Assembly (NCBI GenBank): GCA_905480485.1
Contig: CAJQQM010000230.1
Coordinates: 1 to 54,782 of the forward strand
Length of the DNA: 54,782 nucleotides
Direction of reading: 5' to 3'
Source: an uncultured Aureispira sp.
GTDB taxonomy: Bacteria; Bacteroidota; Bacteroidia; Chitinophagales; Saprospiraceae
The position numbers and the translations under genes were made by a program. Positions 1 through 8,071 of the stretch are shown here, one piece after another; the first letter of the stretch is position 1; each line of letters begins with the position of its first letter. Under the pieces are notes generated by a model, which was given only the letters and a program-made list of their open reading frames with translations, made no database searches and was not told where the DNA came from.

Positions 1-1
1 C

Positions 2-532
2 AATGGTTGTACTGCTTCTGATGATGTTACGGTATGTGCTGTAGATGTAATTTGTTATGCTGGTAACAGCAACAATCAAAAAGTTGAAGTGTGTCATGTT
101 CCTCCTGGGAATCCTGGTAATGCACATACAATTTGTATCAATGCAAGCGCTGTTCCTGCACATCTAGCTAACGGTAGCGTTTTGGGTGCCTGCGGAGAAT
201 TGCAAGCTGCTTGTGGTGGTGCCGCTATGCGTATGGCTTCTAATCAAACCGAAGCCACTGAAGCACAAGCAATCGACATGAATGCGATACCGAATCCGTT
301 CTCTGACAACTTGACCATATCGGTTACGATTCCAACAGAAGGTGACTATACTATTGTATTATTAGATATTCACGGGAAAGTAGTCAAAAATGTATATGCA
401 GGTTCTTTTGACGAAATGGAAACCAGAATCCTAGATATTGAAACGAATCAATTAGCACAAGGAATGTATGTGCTTAAAGTGAGCGATCAGTCTGGGTTTG
501 TTGGTCAAACCAAAATGATTATTAAACGATAG
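2..532 (+). CDS. T9SS-sorted secreted protein, 3' end only
   Basis: The frame is open from base 2, so this is the C-terminal part of a larger gene cut by the window edge; the GTG at 89 is internal. The visible part has a cysteine-rich module (VCHVPPGNPGNAHTIC, then AVPAHL and GAC) that I know from Bacteroidota extracellular proteins. A type A T9SS C-terminal domain follows, beginning IPNPFSDNL and ending with LAQGMYVLKVSD and a basic KMIIKR tail. Such domains direct export across the outer membrane and are normally cleaved on surface attachment. The function of the missing N-terminal part cannot be judged. A strong terminator follows the stop codon. Confidence 0.85.
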   Translation, partial: NGCTASDDVTVCAVDVICYAGNSNNQKVEVCHVPPGNPGNAHTICINASAVPAHLANGSVLGACGELQAACGGAAMRMASNQTEATEAQAIDMNAIPNPFSDNLTISVTIPTEGDYTIVLLDIHGKVVKNVYAGSFDEMETRILDIETNQLAQGMYVLKVSDQSGFVGQTKMIIKR

Positions 533-561
533 GTATTCAAACCTTTTCATCGTAATAATTC

Positions 562-598
562 AAAGCATGCTTCTCCGTTGAGAAGCATGCTTTTTTTT
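562..598. terminator. Bidirectional intrinsic terminator
   Basis: A perfect 14-bp stem (562-575 and 580-593, core AAGCATGCTTCTC) with a CGTT loop is followed by a T run on the plus strand. It lies between convergent genes. The minus-strand gene ends at 597 inside the T run, so one hairpin may serve both genes. Confidence 0.88.
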
Positions 599-1889
599 AG
601 GGTTGGTTACAGTTTAATACTTGATGTTTGTGATTTAGGTATAGCCAACTTGAACCTTCTTTTTTGGCCTTGAAGTAGTGTTTATGATCGATGATTATCT
701 TATAAACAGGGGGCAATACTTCTTGCCCTTCGTGGTCAAAAATTCCTAATAAATGATCAGCGGTGCGTACTTCAAGAAATCCATATTTACTTGGGCTGAT
801 TTGGCTGTATTCAGCAGGAATGATGACTTGGCCATTTTTATGAATCATACCCCATTTAGCATCTTTTTGGTACAGTAATAGGCTATCAATAGCACTTGCC
901 TTGATTGCATCGTAGCTTTCGTTGCTCTTTTTTTGATCTTTCAAATCAAAATAACTTAGCTTATTCTCTTTGCTGTAACTTACTGTTGATGCATTGAGGA
1001 TGGATATAGTTGCATTTTCGCAAGGAATAATCCAGTTGCCCTCCTGATCTAAAAGTCCTGCTTTGTTTTTTTGGTAAACAATTAGGTAGGGGTGTATTTC
1101 TTGGATACTATCTACTTGTTTGAGTATTTCTTGTCCCTTGAAGTTTAGAACTGTCCATTTTTTTTGTTGCAAAGTCGCCATTAGGCTGTTTTCGAAAAGT
1201 TGAATGTCTGTATAAGTAGCTTCTATAATCCAGGTTCCTTTGAAGTTGATAAGGCCCCATTTTTTGTTTTTCTGAACAGCACAACGGTCCAATAAGCTGG
1301 TTTTAATACTATCGAAGGTTTCAATCCAGTGGCTTTGTCCCGTTTCTTTATATAATTGATAGCGATTATTATTTTTAGCCCAAAAGCCGAAGCCTTTCCA
1401 GGCTATTATATTTTGATATTGATTTGAAAGAAGCACGGCACCTCGATCATCAATCAATCCATATCCAGACCTTTTGTAGCTTAAAACCATAGAGGTATTG
1501 ATGGGCTTTAGTTGCATGTATTGCATCAAGGCAACTCCTTTTCCATCGGTATCTACCAAACCATAGCGCCCTTTTTCTCCTACACAAACCCATCGTTCAT
1601 TGATTTTTTTTACATCCGGGTATTGTAGGGGTATCAACTGTTGGTCTTTGAGCAAAAATGCTTTTTTCTGGCTTTTTGTTTCCGTCTTCAATAACCAGCA
1701 GTTGCCTATAGCTGTCGGATGGATAGACCGGTACTTAGTGGGTAGTATTTCTTGGTTTTCATGGGTGTTTAGCCCCATTTTACAATCGTCGGAGTAACGG
1801 TAAATAAAAGGGAAATCTAGTTGATTGTGTTGGCTTAAAAGTGGGGGGCTGACGAAAAGGGAAATAGCAGCAGCGATCAAAAAAAACAT
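597..1889 (-). CDS. WG-repeat secreted protein
   Basis: 430 aa with an N-terminal signal peptide (hydrophobic stretch AAAISLFVSPPLLSQ) and then WG-type repeats for the rest of its length. Visible copies include RYGLVDTDGKG, GYGLIDDRGA, KWGLINFKGTW, KAGLLDQEGNW and KWGMIHKNGQV. Each repeat is a short beta motif of about 40-50 residues, and such arrays are typical of secreted or periplasmic Bacteroidota proteins of unknown role. The start lies 18 bp after the dnaG stop on the same strand, so it is probably co-transcribed with dnaG, but nothing links it functionally to replication. No enzymatic motif is visible. Confidence 0.85.
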   Translation of the reverse strand: MFFLIAAAISLFVSPPLLSQHNQLDFPFIYRYSDDCKMGLNTHENQEILPTKYRSIHPTAIGNCWLLKTETKSQKKAFLLKDQQLIPLQYPDVKKINERWVCVGEKGRYGLVDTDGKGVALMQYMQLKPINTSMVLSYKRSGYGLIDDRGAVLLSNQYQNIIAWKGFGFWAKNNNRYQLYKETGQSHWIETFDSIKTSLLDRCAVQKNKKWGLINFKGTWIIEATYTDIQLFENSLMATLQQKKWTVLNFKGQEILKQVDSIQEIHPYLIVYQKNKAGLLDQEGNWIIPCENATISILNASTVSYSKENKLSYFDLKDQKKSNESYDAIKASAIDSLLLYQKDAKWGMIHKNGQVIIPAEYSQISPSKYGFLEVRTADHLLGIFDHEGQEVLPPVYKIIIDHKHYFKAKKEGSSWLYLNHKHQVLNCNQP

Positions 1890-1907
1890 AGGTTTAGCAT
1901 TAATGTG

Positions 1908-3872
1908 TTAACGGAGAACAACCGTGTTGAGTACTTTGGCCAGTTCGCCTCTTTTTTCGGTTAGCTTTTGATGTACCGTCATTAGAATAATAATATCCGT
2001 TTCGTTTTCCGAGTCTTGAATCTTTTTAATTTCTTTGTGATTTCGGGTAATCATCCGTTCAATTTTCTTGAGTTTAAAGCGAAGGATGCCACTCTTGGCA
2101 TCTGCTATGTGGTTTTTTTCGGGAAGTTCCTGTGTGTTTAAAAAAACATTGAGCTTTTCCCAGCCCTCAGAAAATTGATATTCATCCATTGAGGCAACTA
2201 AATGTACGGAAAGTTTGGCGATTTCTGGCTTTGGATGTTGGGTGAAATAAGCAGTACTAACAGATTTGTTTGCTTTTAAATTTTGCAAATATTCTTCGAC
2301 AATCCAAGCACAGACCTGATGATCAAATTCTTCTATCAGGTCCATGTCAAAGAGTTCTAATAGGTCGAGTAGTATAAATTCGGCAACGGTGGTACCTGCT
2401 TCAATTTCTTTGTCTCCAAAATTGATTAAAATTCGACTGATATCTAATTCTTGGTATTCGTTATTATTCGCACTGCTAGCTTGTTGAACAGTATTTTGCT
2501 GGTTATTGTCGTCGGTTTTGTGTTGCTGCTGTGTTGTATCTTGCTTGTTTTGTGGGTAAGATTTGCGCGACGATTTTTGGGCGTTTTGTTGTAGCCTTTT
2601 GTTGATTTCGGTATGTAGCAGCTGTTCGCTCATTTCCATGCGCTGTGCGCATTCTTTTACATAGACCGAACGTTTAAGGCTGTTAGGTATTTTGGAAATA
2701 GATTGGACAATATCAAGGATTACCTCCGATTTTTTGATAGGGTCTCCGGCGGCATCTTTGAGCAATAAGTTAATTTTAAATAATATAAAATCGTTAGCGG
2801 CTTCTGCTAGATAGTTTTTAAATGCAGTGCTTCCCACGCTTTTTAAATAAGAATCAGGGTCTTCCCCTTCGGGCAATAAGACGACCTTTACATTCATATC
2901 TTGCTCTATAACAATATCCAATCCTCTTAAAGCCGCTTTAATTCCTGCTTTGTCGCCATCGTAAACAATGGTCAGATTAGGTGCATAGCGTTTGACAAGT
3001 CGTACTTGTTCGGCCGTAAGAGAGGTGCCCGAAGAGGCTACTACATTTTCGACGCCAGCCTGATGCAACGAGATGACATCGGTGTAGCCTTCTACCATAA
3101 AACACAAATCTTGCTTGACAATTTCTTTGCGCGCTTGGTAAATACCATATAAAGATTTTCTTTTGTTGTATATATCCGTTTCGGGGGTATTAAGATATTT
3201 TGGTGCTTTTTTGTTGCTTGTTAGTATGCGACCTCCAAAACCGATAACTTTGCCCGATACATTGTGGATGGGAAATTGTACTCGATTTCTAAAAAAGTCA
3301 CGATTGTTTTTGACTAGCCCAGCACTTTCGAGTACCGTAGCTTCGTATCCTTTTTGAAGGGCGCTTTGAAGTAAGTCGTTATTGCCTCCGTTGGCAAACC
3401 CCAAACCAAATTTTTGGATAATTTCTTCTCGGTAGCCTCTTTTTTTGAAATAACTAAGGCCAACACTTTGACCATAGTCCGTTTCGAAAAGTTGCTTGCT
3501 AAAATGTTCTTGTGCGAATTGATTGACGACATATAAGCTGTCAGATAATTGTATCTGCGCACGCTGTTCTTCGCTAATTTCATCCTCCTCGATATCAATA
3601 TTGTACTTTTTGGCAAGGCTGCGAAGGGCTTCAGGATAGCTCAATTGCTCTACTCCCATAATAAAATTGACTGCATTGCCTCCTTCTCCACAGCCAAAGC
3701 ACTTATATATGTTCTTGGCCGGAGAAACAGTAAAAGAAGGTGTTTTTTCATTGTGGAAAGGACAAAGTCCGATGTAATTTACTCCTCGACGTGTGAGTTT
3801 GATAAAGTCGCCAATAACATCTTCTACCTTAACAGTTTCAAATATTTCTTGAATGGTTTTTTGTGAGATCAT
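1908..3872 (-). CDS. dnaG: DNA primase
   Basis: DnaG synthesises RNA primers for Okazaki fragments and works with the replicative helicase. From the chosen start (MISQKTIQEIF, 654 aa) the CHC2 zinc ligands are C37, H40, C58 and C61. The TOPRIM domain shows E261 (VEGYTD) and the metal-binding D305 and D307 (YDGDKAG), close to the E. coli positions. A polar, Gln/Asn-rich linker near residues 430-475 separates the catalytic core from a C-terminal helicase-interaction region. The frame extends upstream to an ATG at 3896, but a perfect -7 promoter element (3894-3901) overlaps that codon, so transcription starts downstream of it and 3872 is preferred. Confidence 0.97.
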   Translation of the reverse strand: MISQKTIQEIFETVKVEDVIGDFIKLTRRGVNYIGLCPFHNEKTPSFTVSPAKNIYKCFGCGEGGNAVNFIMGVEQLSYPEALRSLAKKYNIDIEEDEISEEQRAQIQLSDSLYVVNQFAQEHFSKQLFETDYGQSVGLSYFKKRGYREEIIQKFGLGFANGGNNDLLQSALQKGYEATVLESAGLVKNNRDFFRNRVQFPIHNVSGKVIGFGGRILTSNKKAPKYLNTPETDIYNKRKSLYGIYQARKEIVKQDLCFMVEGYTDVISLHQAGVENVVASSGTSLTAEQVRLVKRYAPNLTIVYDGDKAGIKAALRGLDIVIEQDMNVKVVLLPEGEDPDSYLKSVGSTAFKNYLAEAANDFILFKINLLLKDAAGDPIKKSEVILDIVQSISKIPNSLKRSVYVKECAQRMEMSEQLLHTEINKRLQQNAQKSSRKSYPQNKQDTTQQQHKTDDNNQQNTVQQASSANNNEYQELDISRILINFGDKEIEAGTTVAEFILLDLLELFDMDLIEEFDHQVCAWIVEEYLQNLKANKSVSTAYFTQHPKPEIAKLSVHLVASMDEYQFSEGWEKLNVFLNTQELPEKNHIADAKSGILRFKLKKIERMITRNHKEIKKIQDSENETDIIILMTVHQKLTEKRGELAKVLNTVVLR

Positions 3873-3893
3873 GCTGCCAAATTGTATTCTGAT

Positions 3894-3901
3894 CAAATAT
3901 A
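3894..3901 (-). promoter_or_regulatory. -7 element of dnaG promoter
   Basis: On the minus strand this reads TATATTTG, an exact match to the Bacteroidota TAnnTTTG -7 element. It predicts a transcription start near 3888 and a short leader before the ATG at 3872. No clear TTTG -33 box is seen at the usual 19-21 bp spacing. Confidence 0.5.
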
Positions 3902-3961
3902 CAACAAAAGCGTCGAATAATTGAATTAATAAAAAATGATGCTGAGAACTCGATGAAAAAA

Positions 3962-4063
3962 TATTTTTGGCATAGAAATTGAATTAATATAAAAAAAATA
4001 AAGGTTTTAATTGGGTGTTCTTATAGTGTGGGTCTCGCTTCTTCCAAGGAGCGAGACTTTTTT
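3962..4063 (+). ncRNA. Candidate small RNA of about 90 nt
   Basis: A perfect -7 element, TATTTTTG (3962-3969), predicts a transcription start near 3976. A strong intrinsic terminator ends at about 4063. There is no ATG on the plus strand in between, and both neighbouring genes have their own promoters, so the terminator does not belong to an annotated gene. No -33 box is obvious, and I cannot assign the sequence to a known RNA family. The expression claim is inference. Confidence 0.35.
4032..4063 (+). terminator. Intrinsic terminator, orphan
   Basis: An 8-bp stem, GTCTCGCT (4032-4039) with AGCGAGAC (4050-4057), is extended by weaker pairs in the loop and followed by six T. It terminates plus-strand transcription, yet the nearest upstream gene (dnaG) is on the minus strand. 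Confidence 0.8.
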
Positions 4064-4190
4064 AGGCTATCAATAGTAGTTTGTTTAACTTGATTAGTCA
4101 ATACTAGGTTAAATATAGGCGAAAATATAAAAATGATAGCCCATTAATTAATCAAATAGATGATACGAGTAGCGAAATGGTTACAAATTA

Positions 4191-4221
4191 TTTGTTTTGA
4201 TTGAATAAATTTGTATCTTTA
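4191..4221 (+). promoter_or_regulatory. Bacteroidota-type promoter for the 4264 gene
   Basis: A TTTG box (4191-4194) and TATCTTTA (4214-4221, 7 of 8 matches to TAnnTTTG) are separated by 19 bp, which is the usual Bacteroidota spacing. The leader would be about 36 nt. Confidence 0.45.
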
Positions 4222-4263
4222 ATTGCACAAAAGCCACAAATTTGTTTTTAAATTGTTTGAATT

Positions 4264-4740
4264 ATGAATCTAGAACTTGCTTTTATTGTTTCGGATGTTT
4301 GTCATGAAGATAATTTTGAGTCATTTGCCTATACCTTGGGTTTGATGGTCGATAAAAAAGAAAAAGAAGTGCCTTTTACCAATGCGTCGAATTGGAAGAG
4401 TGGTTTTGTAGATGTTATGTTTAGTCCAAAAGGTACGCTTGTTTGCGTCCCGTTTGGTGAATACAATATTGCCGCAGCTTCCAAGTCGTCTACTGTTACC
4501 TTAGTTTCCGTTAACGAAACCAAACAGTTTGTCAATATTGAATGTGCAGAAAACGGTTCAATGAAACGTATTTATACCACTCAAGAAGGTGCGGTTCGTC
4601 GAGATGTACGTAAACCCTTGAATTGGGAGTCCTCTGTGGATAATTACGAAAAATTATTATCTGATTGCGTAAAAGCTTTTACGGGCAAAAAGTTAGTAGA
4701 ATATAAAAATCAATTAGCCACTCGATACTCTATTCGCTAA
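4264..4740 (+). CDS. Hypothetical protein, soluble, 158 aa
   Basis: I do not recognise this 158-residue protein. It has no signal peptide or membrane segment. The first half looks beta-rich (VDVMFSPKGTLVCVPFGEYN) and the last third helical, with a basic C-terminus ending RYSIR. It has its own promoter and sits 33 bp ahead of another unrecognised gene in the same direction, so the two may form a unit. The ATG at 4264 fits the predicted short leader. Confidence 0.6.
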   Translation: MNLELAFIVSDVCHEDNFESFAYTLGLMVDKKEKEVPFTNASNWKSGFVDVMFSPKGTLVCVPFGEYNIAAASKSSTVTLVSVNETKQFVNIECAENGSMKRIYTTQEGAVRRDVRKPLNWESSVDNYEKLLSDCVKAFTGKKLVEYKNQLATRYSIR

Positions 4741-4773
4741 TTCTCATATTGTAGCTGTCTAATTCTTGTATAT

Positions 4774-5571
4774 ATGGATAAATATGATAAGCATCTACAA
4801 TTTCTTCAGCAAGCTTTGCCGTTTTCGTCACAGCATTGTTCCGATGTCTTTAAACTAGAAGCTAAAAGAGATGTTCGGAAAGCATTGTTTTTTATGCTGC
4901 AACCTAGCAGGAATACCGACGAATTACTGACCGATTTAATACAATCCAAAAATCCTACCACACAAATAGAAAGCCTTCATTTATTATTTCATCATTATTG
5001 TCCGAATAGTTCCTATTCGGCTATTGTAGCTAAACTTTCTAAAGGAACTCCTATCAAAATAGATACGATTAGTCTTGAAAAACTAAAATTATTTCGGCGG
5101 GCACCTAGAAAAGAAATCTTAGCCAGATTTTTTGACGCTGTCTCAGGGGCAGATACAACCGTAGTTGTTGAACTTTTGCGCTGCCTGCGCCCTTTTGGAA
5201 GAGAACTAAGCCCTATGTGGAGTCGTATCGATGCCTATGCAAATAGCCAAAATATTGCGGTGGTGAAAGCCGCCCTGCAGTTGCTTTCAACCTTGCCTCA
5301 GGGGGTTCAAAAGTCTATTATGACTTTTGCACGTTATGCTACCCACCCTGAATTAGCGATGATTTCCCTTAATGAAATGCAATCGGTATACGACATGTCC
5401 GGACAGTTATTGGTTCGGTTATTTAATCCTTTGATTGATGCCTACCGACAATTAATACCGGCGCAAGGCAAGGGTAATGATTGGTCGCAAGAATTTAATT
5501 TATTGGTTCGGGTCCTTCGAAATAATGGAGTCGTTTTAAATTTACCCGATATTCAATGGGGTCGCTATTAA
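4774..5571 (+). CDS. Hypothetical all-helical protein, HEAT-like
   Basis: This 265-residue soluble protein appears almost entirely alpha-helical. Repeated helix pairs (for example ADTTVVVELLRCLRPFG and NIAVVKAALQLLSTLP) resemble HEAT-type repeats. Such folds usually act as protein-binding scaffolds, but no partner can be inferred. It is rich in basic residues near 90-115 (KLKLFRRAPRKEILARFF). It follows the 158-aa gene by 33 bp. The fold call is inferred from periodicity only. Confidence 0.6.
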   Translation: MDKYDKHLQFLQQALPFSSQHCSDVFKLEAKRDVRKALFFMLQPSRNTDELLTDLIQSKNPTTQIESLHLLFHHYCPNSSYSAIVAKLSKGTPIKIDTISLEKLKLFRRAPRKEILARFFDAVSGADTTVVVELLRCLRPFGRELSPMWSRIDAYANSQNIAVVKAALQLLSTLPQGVQKSIMTFARYATHPELAMISLNEMQSVYDMSGQLLVRLFNPLIDAYRQLIPAQGKGNDWSQEFNLLVRVLRNNGVVLNLPDIQWGRY

Positions 5572-5651
5572 ATTTTCTCTAATCGGGGAACCTTCTTGCC
5601 TCTAAACCTTGTTGCATATTTATATTCTTAACCAAATACTAACCTTTAATT

Positions 5652-5927
5652 ATGCTTTTCTGGCCTACAGTTGCTGTAATCGTTGTTTCGTCGCTTTATT
5701 TTGATTTTCAAAAAACTAAGTTAAAGCAGAAAAATTCTATCCGAAATTTTGAGGATTTGAAAGGAGAAATACATCGCTTAACGTTAGAAAATCAGTCGAT
5801 CAAAGAACGCTTACAGAATGTAGAGAAAGTGATGATAGAGGAGCACAAGAAAATACAATTGGATTACGAAAAAGAACAGGTAAAAATCGACCGTCAGTAT
5901 AAGTTTGAGGATGATACCACATTTTAA
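5652..5927 (+). CDS. Small single-pass membrane protein with coiled coil (PspB-like layout)
   Basis: A 91-residue protein with one N-terminal membrane segment (residues 2-17, FWPTVAVIVVSSLYF) followed by a charged coiled coil containing IKERLQNVEKVM. The layout of a short TM segment followed by an RxxxLExIL-like helix resembles phage-shock protein B. However, no pspA or pspC is nearby, and sequence likeness is limited to that helix. It is followed by a second small gene of the same design. Membrane anchoring is well supported; the family assignment is speculative. Confidence 0.55.
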   Translation: MLFWPTVAVIVVSSLYFDFQKTKLKQKNSIRNFEDLKGEIHRLTLENQSIKERLQNVEKVMIEEHKKIQLDYEKEQVKIDRQYKFEDDTTF

Positions 5928-6016
5928 CTTGGTTCTCTTTCTAATAATCAATAGAATGATTATCTTCAATCAAATAGTACTTTTTAAGTAATCAAATCAT
6001 TAATATAATACGTATC

Positions 6017-6310
6017 ATGCCTCCACAAATTTTTCTTTTATTGGTTGTTTTTTTAGTTTCGTTTGGTGCTGCTTACATGATATTTTCAAGAAAGCACGTC
6101 AAGAGAGAATTGCAAAAAGAGCAAAACCAACAAAATTTCTTGAATAAATTTGTACTGATGGAAGAACAGCTGGCAGCTTTAGAAAAACGGTTAAGCAATG
6201 TAGAAACAATTGTCACAGATAGCAAATTTGAGGAAAGTTCTGCAAAGGAGGCTATTAATCTAAAGTCTGAATTAATTGAGCTAAAAGATATTATTAAGAA
6301 TATGAAATAA
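6017..6310 (+). CDS. Second small membrane protein with coiled coil (PspB-like layout)
   Basis: 97 residues with an N-terminal membrane segment (residues 3-23, PQIFLLLVVFLVSFGAAYM) and a long charged helix including LEKRLSNVETIV. This matches the design of the preceding 91-aa protein, so the two may be an old duplication. The glycosyltransferase gene starts 2 bp after this stop codon, which strongly suggests translational coupling. A role in anchoring or organising the neighbouring membrane enzyme is possible but unproven. Confidence 0.6.
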   Translation: MPPQIFLLLVVFLVSFGAAYMIFSRKHVKRELQKEQNQQNFLNKFVLMEEQLAALEKRLSNVETIVTDSKFEESSAKEAINLKSELIELKDIIKNMK

Positions 6311-6312
6311 TA

Positions 6313-8070
6313 ATGAACACTAGCAAATTATGCATAAAAATCCTGTTTTTGTCTTTCGTGGCAATAACAGGATTTTGTTTGTTATCCTGCACCTGGTGGC
6401 TGTGGTCGTCTGCCTATACCGATTTTGTGCAAACAATTCTAATTTTATCAGGTAAACAGGGTTGGGAAATCTATTTTGAAAGGAACTTATTGAGTCCCCT
6501 TGCTTATCAAAAGCTTAGGTTATTATTGGCTTTTATCCTTGTTTTGTGGAGTTTTTCTGTACCGCTATTGCTAAAGAAAAAAGAATCGATCATTCAGTCT
6601 ATCGATAACTTTGGCCAGTTTGTATATGTATCGATCAAACAGCTGTGTCAGTTTTCCTGTCTAAAGGAGGCATGGTTTTGTACGGTATTGCTGTTTTTGT
6701 TCACACTGAAAGCTTGTTATTTTATTTATAGTTACGAATTGCAGTACGACGAAGCTTGGACCTACAATCACTTTGTTTCAAAAGGGTTTTTGATGTGCTT
6801 GGTGAGCCCCAATAACAACCATGTATTTTATACACTTTTGGCCTGCCTAAGTGATTTTTTGCCAATAGAGGGCAAGTATAGTTTAAGGTTACCTGTTTTG
6901 CTGGCTGGGCTGTCAACAGGATTCCTTTTTTATGTTTTTATTCGGTCTTTTTTTAATTGGAGAGTCGCATTTGTTGCCCTTGTTTTTTTTCTACTTTCGC
7001 CAGCTATTACCCAATATTCCCTGTACGCGAGGGGCTATATCTTTCATATTTTTTGTACGATTGTACTGCTATGGACTTCTACGAAGATTATCTTGAAAGA
7101 CGGTTATGCCCATCACTTTTGGGTGTTGTGGGTTCTGTCAAGTGTTTTTGGTATTTATGCTGTCCCTTCACATTTGATCCCTGTTCTTTTGCTAAGTAGC
7201 CTTATTTTGTTTCGGGGATTGAGTCAAAAGCCCCAAGTATTAAGATATTATTGGCGAGCCCATCTGAGTTTAATTGTTTTTTTGATAGTACTTTTTCTCC
7301 CTTTTTTGATAACAGGAGGATTTCAAACGCTCTTTGATGCTGCATCAAAAACAGGGGGCGATAGTTTTTGGTCTTACCAAGACAAGGTAAGCGATTGGTT
7401 GCTTTGGGGTGGGGGTAGAGGTACGCCTGTCTTTGTGGTTTGGTGTTGTTTGTTGGTACTTACAGTGTTGCTACATCAGCGTCTAAAAGACAGCAAAGAA
7501 CAACAAATTTTATTATCAATGGCATTTGGTTTGATGTTATTACCCTTACTCTTAGATGGACTAATGGGCATACAGCCTTTATTTAGAATATGGTGTTTTC
7601 TTACGGTGGCAGTGGCTATTTTATTAGCCGGTTTGTTGCACTATTTAAGTCGCTTTTTAAAAAATCAAAACCTACTCTTGTATTTAGCCCTGCCTATAGC
7701 GGTAGTCTTGTTGTTAAGAATGGAGGTGCATTATGCCATGCAATGGTCTAAACAAATTGATAAAAAGGCGCTTTTCCTAGCTCAGCTTATGCTCAAAAAC
7801 GAACTAGACAGCTGTTATTCATTTTCAAACTACGAAAAGCCATTGTTGGAATATTATTATTTGAGGGCAGGAAAAAAGCTACACCTACAAATGCCATACA
7901 AGGATAGTCATCATTACGCTCCTTTTGAGGGAGGTAAAATATACACCTCCGTGTTGTGGGACAAAGAAGACGGACAACCTACTGCTGCGCAAATAAGTTG
8001 GCTTAACGGCCATTATCCACAAATAATATACGAAGACGAACGTATTGAATTACGACTGCCCCGTCATTAA
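6313..8070 (+). CDS. GT-C fold glycosyltransferase (ArnT/PMT-like), integral membrane
   Basis: 585 residues with about ten or more membrane segments. The first large periplasmic loop carries the acidic motif QYDEAWT (D146, E147), as expected for GT-C enzymes that transfer sugars from polyprenyl-phosphate donors. PNNNHVFYTLL follows, another conserved feature of this superfamily. The C-terminal 100 residues are a soluble periplasmic tail. The likely role is glycosylation of a lipid or surface polymer; donor and acceptor cannot be inferred. The gene is tightly coupled to the small membrane protein upstream and ends 1 bp before a convergent gene, with no room for a terminator. Confidence 0.8.
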   Translation: MNTSKLCIKILFLSFVAITGFCLLSCTWWLWSSAYTDFVQTILILSGKQGWEIYFERNLLSPLAYQKLRLLLAFILVLWSFSVPLLLKKKESIIQSIDNFGQFVYVSIKQLCQFSCLKEAWFCTVLLFLFTLKACYFIYSYELQYDEAWTYNHFVSKGFLMCLVSPNNNHVFYTLLACLSDFLPIEGKYSLRLPVLLAGLSTGFLFYVFIRSFFNWRVAFVALVFFLLSPAITQYSLYARGYIFHIFCTIVLLWTSTKIILKDGYAHHFWVLWVLSSVFGIYAVPSHLIPVLLLSSLILFRGLSQKPQVLRYYWRAHLSLIVFLIVLFLPFLITGGFQTLFDAASKTGGDSFWSYQDKVSDWLLWGGGRGTPVFVVWCCLLVLTVLLHQRLKDSKEQQILLSMAFGLMLLPLLLDGLMGIQPLFRIWCFLTVAVAILLAGLLHYLSRFLKNQNLLLYLALPIAVVLLLRMEVHYAMQWSKQIDKKALFLAQLMLKNELDSCYSFSNYEKPLLEYYYLRAGKKLHLQMPYKDSHHYAPFEGGKIYTSVLWDKEDGQPTAAQISWLNGHYPQIIYEDERIELRLPRH

Positions 8071-8071
8071 T

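Larger units (their letters stand above)
3902..4263. other. Intergenic region between dnaG and the 4264 gene
   Basis: No protein gene is visible in these 362 bases. They contain a plus-strand -7 element (3962-3969), a terminator (4032-4063) about 60 bases after it with no ATG between, and the promoter of the 4264 gene. The stretch 4064-4190 shows nothing recognisable. Confidence 0.6.

Noticed and set aside
5652-6310. A phage-shock (psp) operon
   Set aside because: Only the layout and a short helix resemble PspB; there is no pspA, pspC or pspF nearby.
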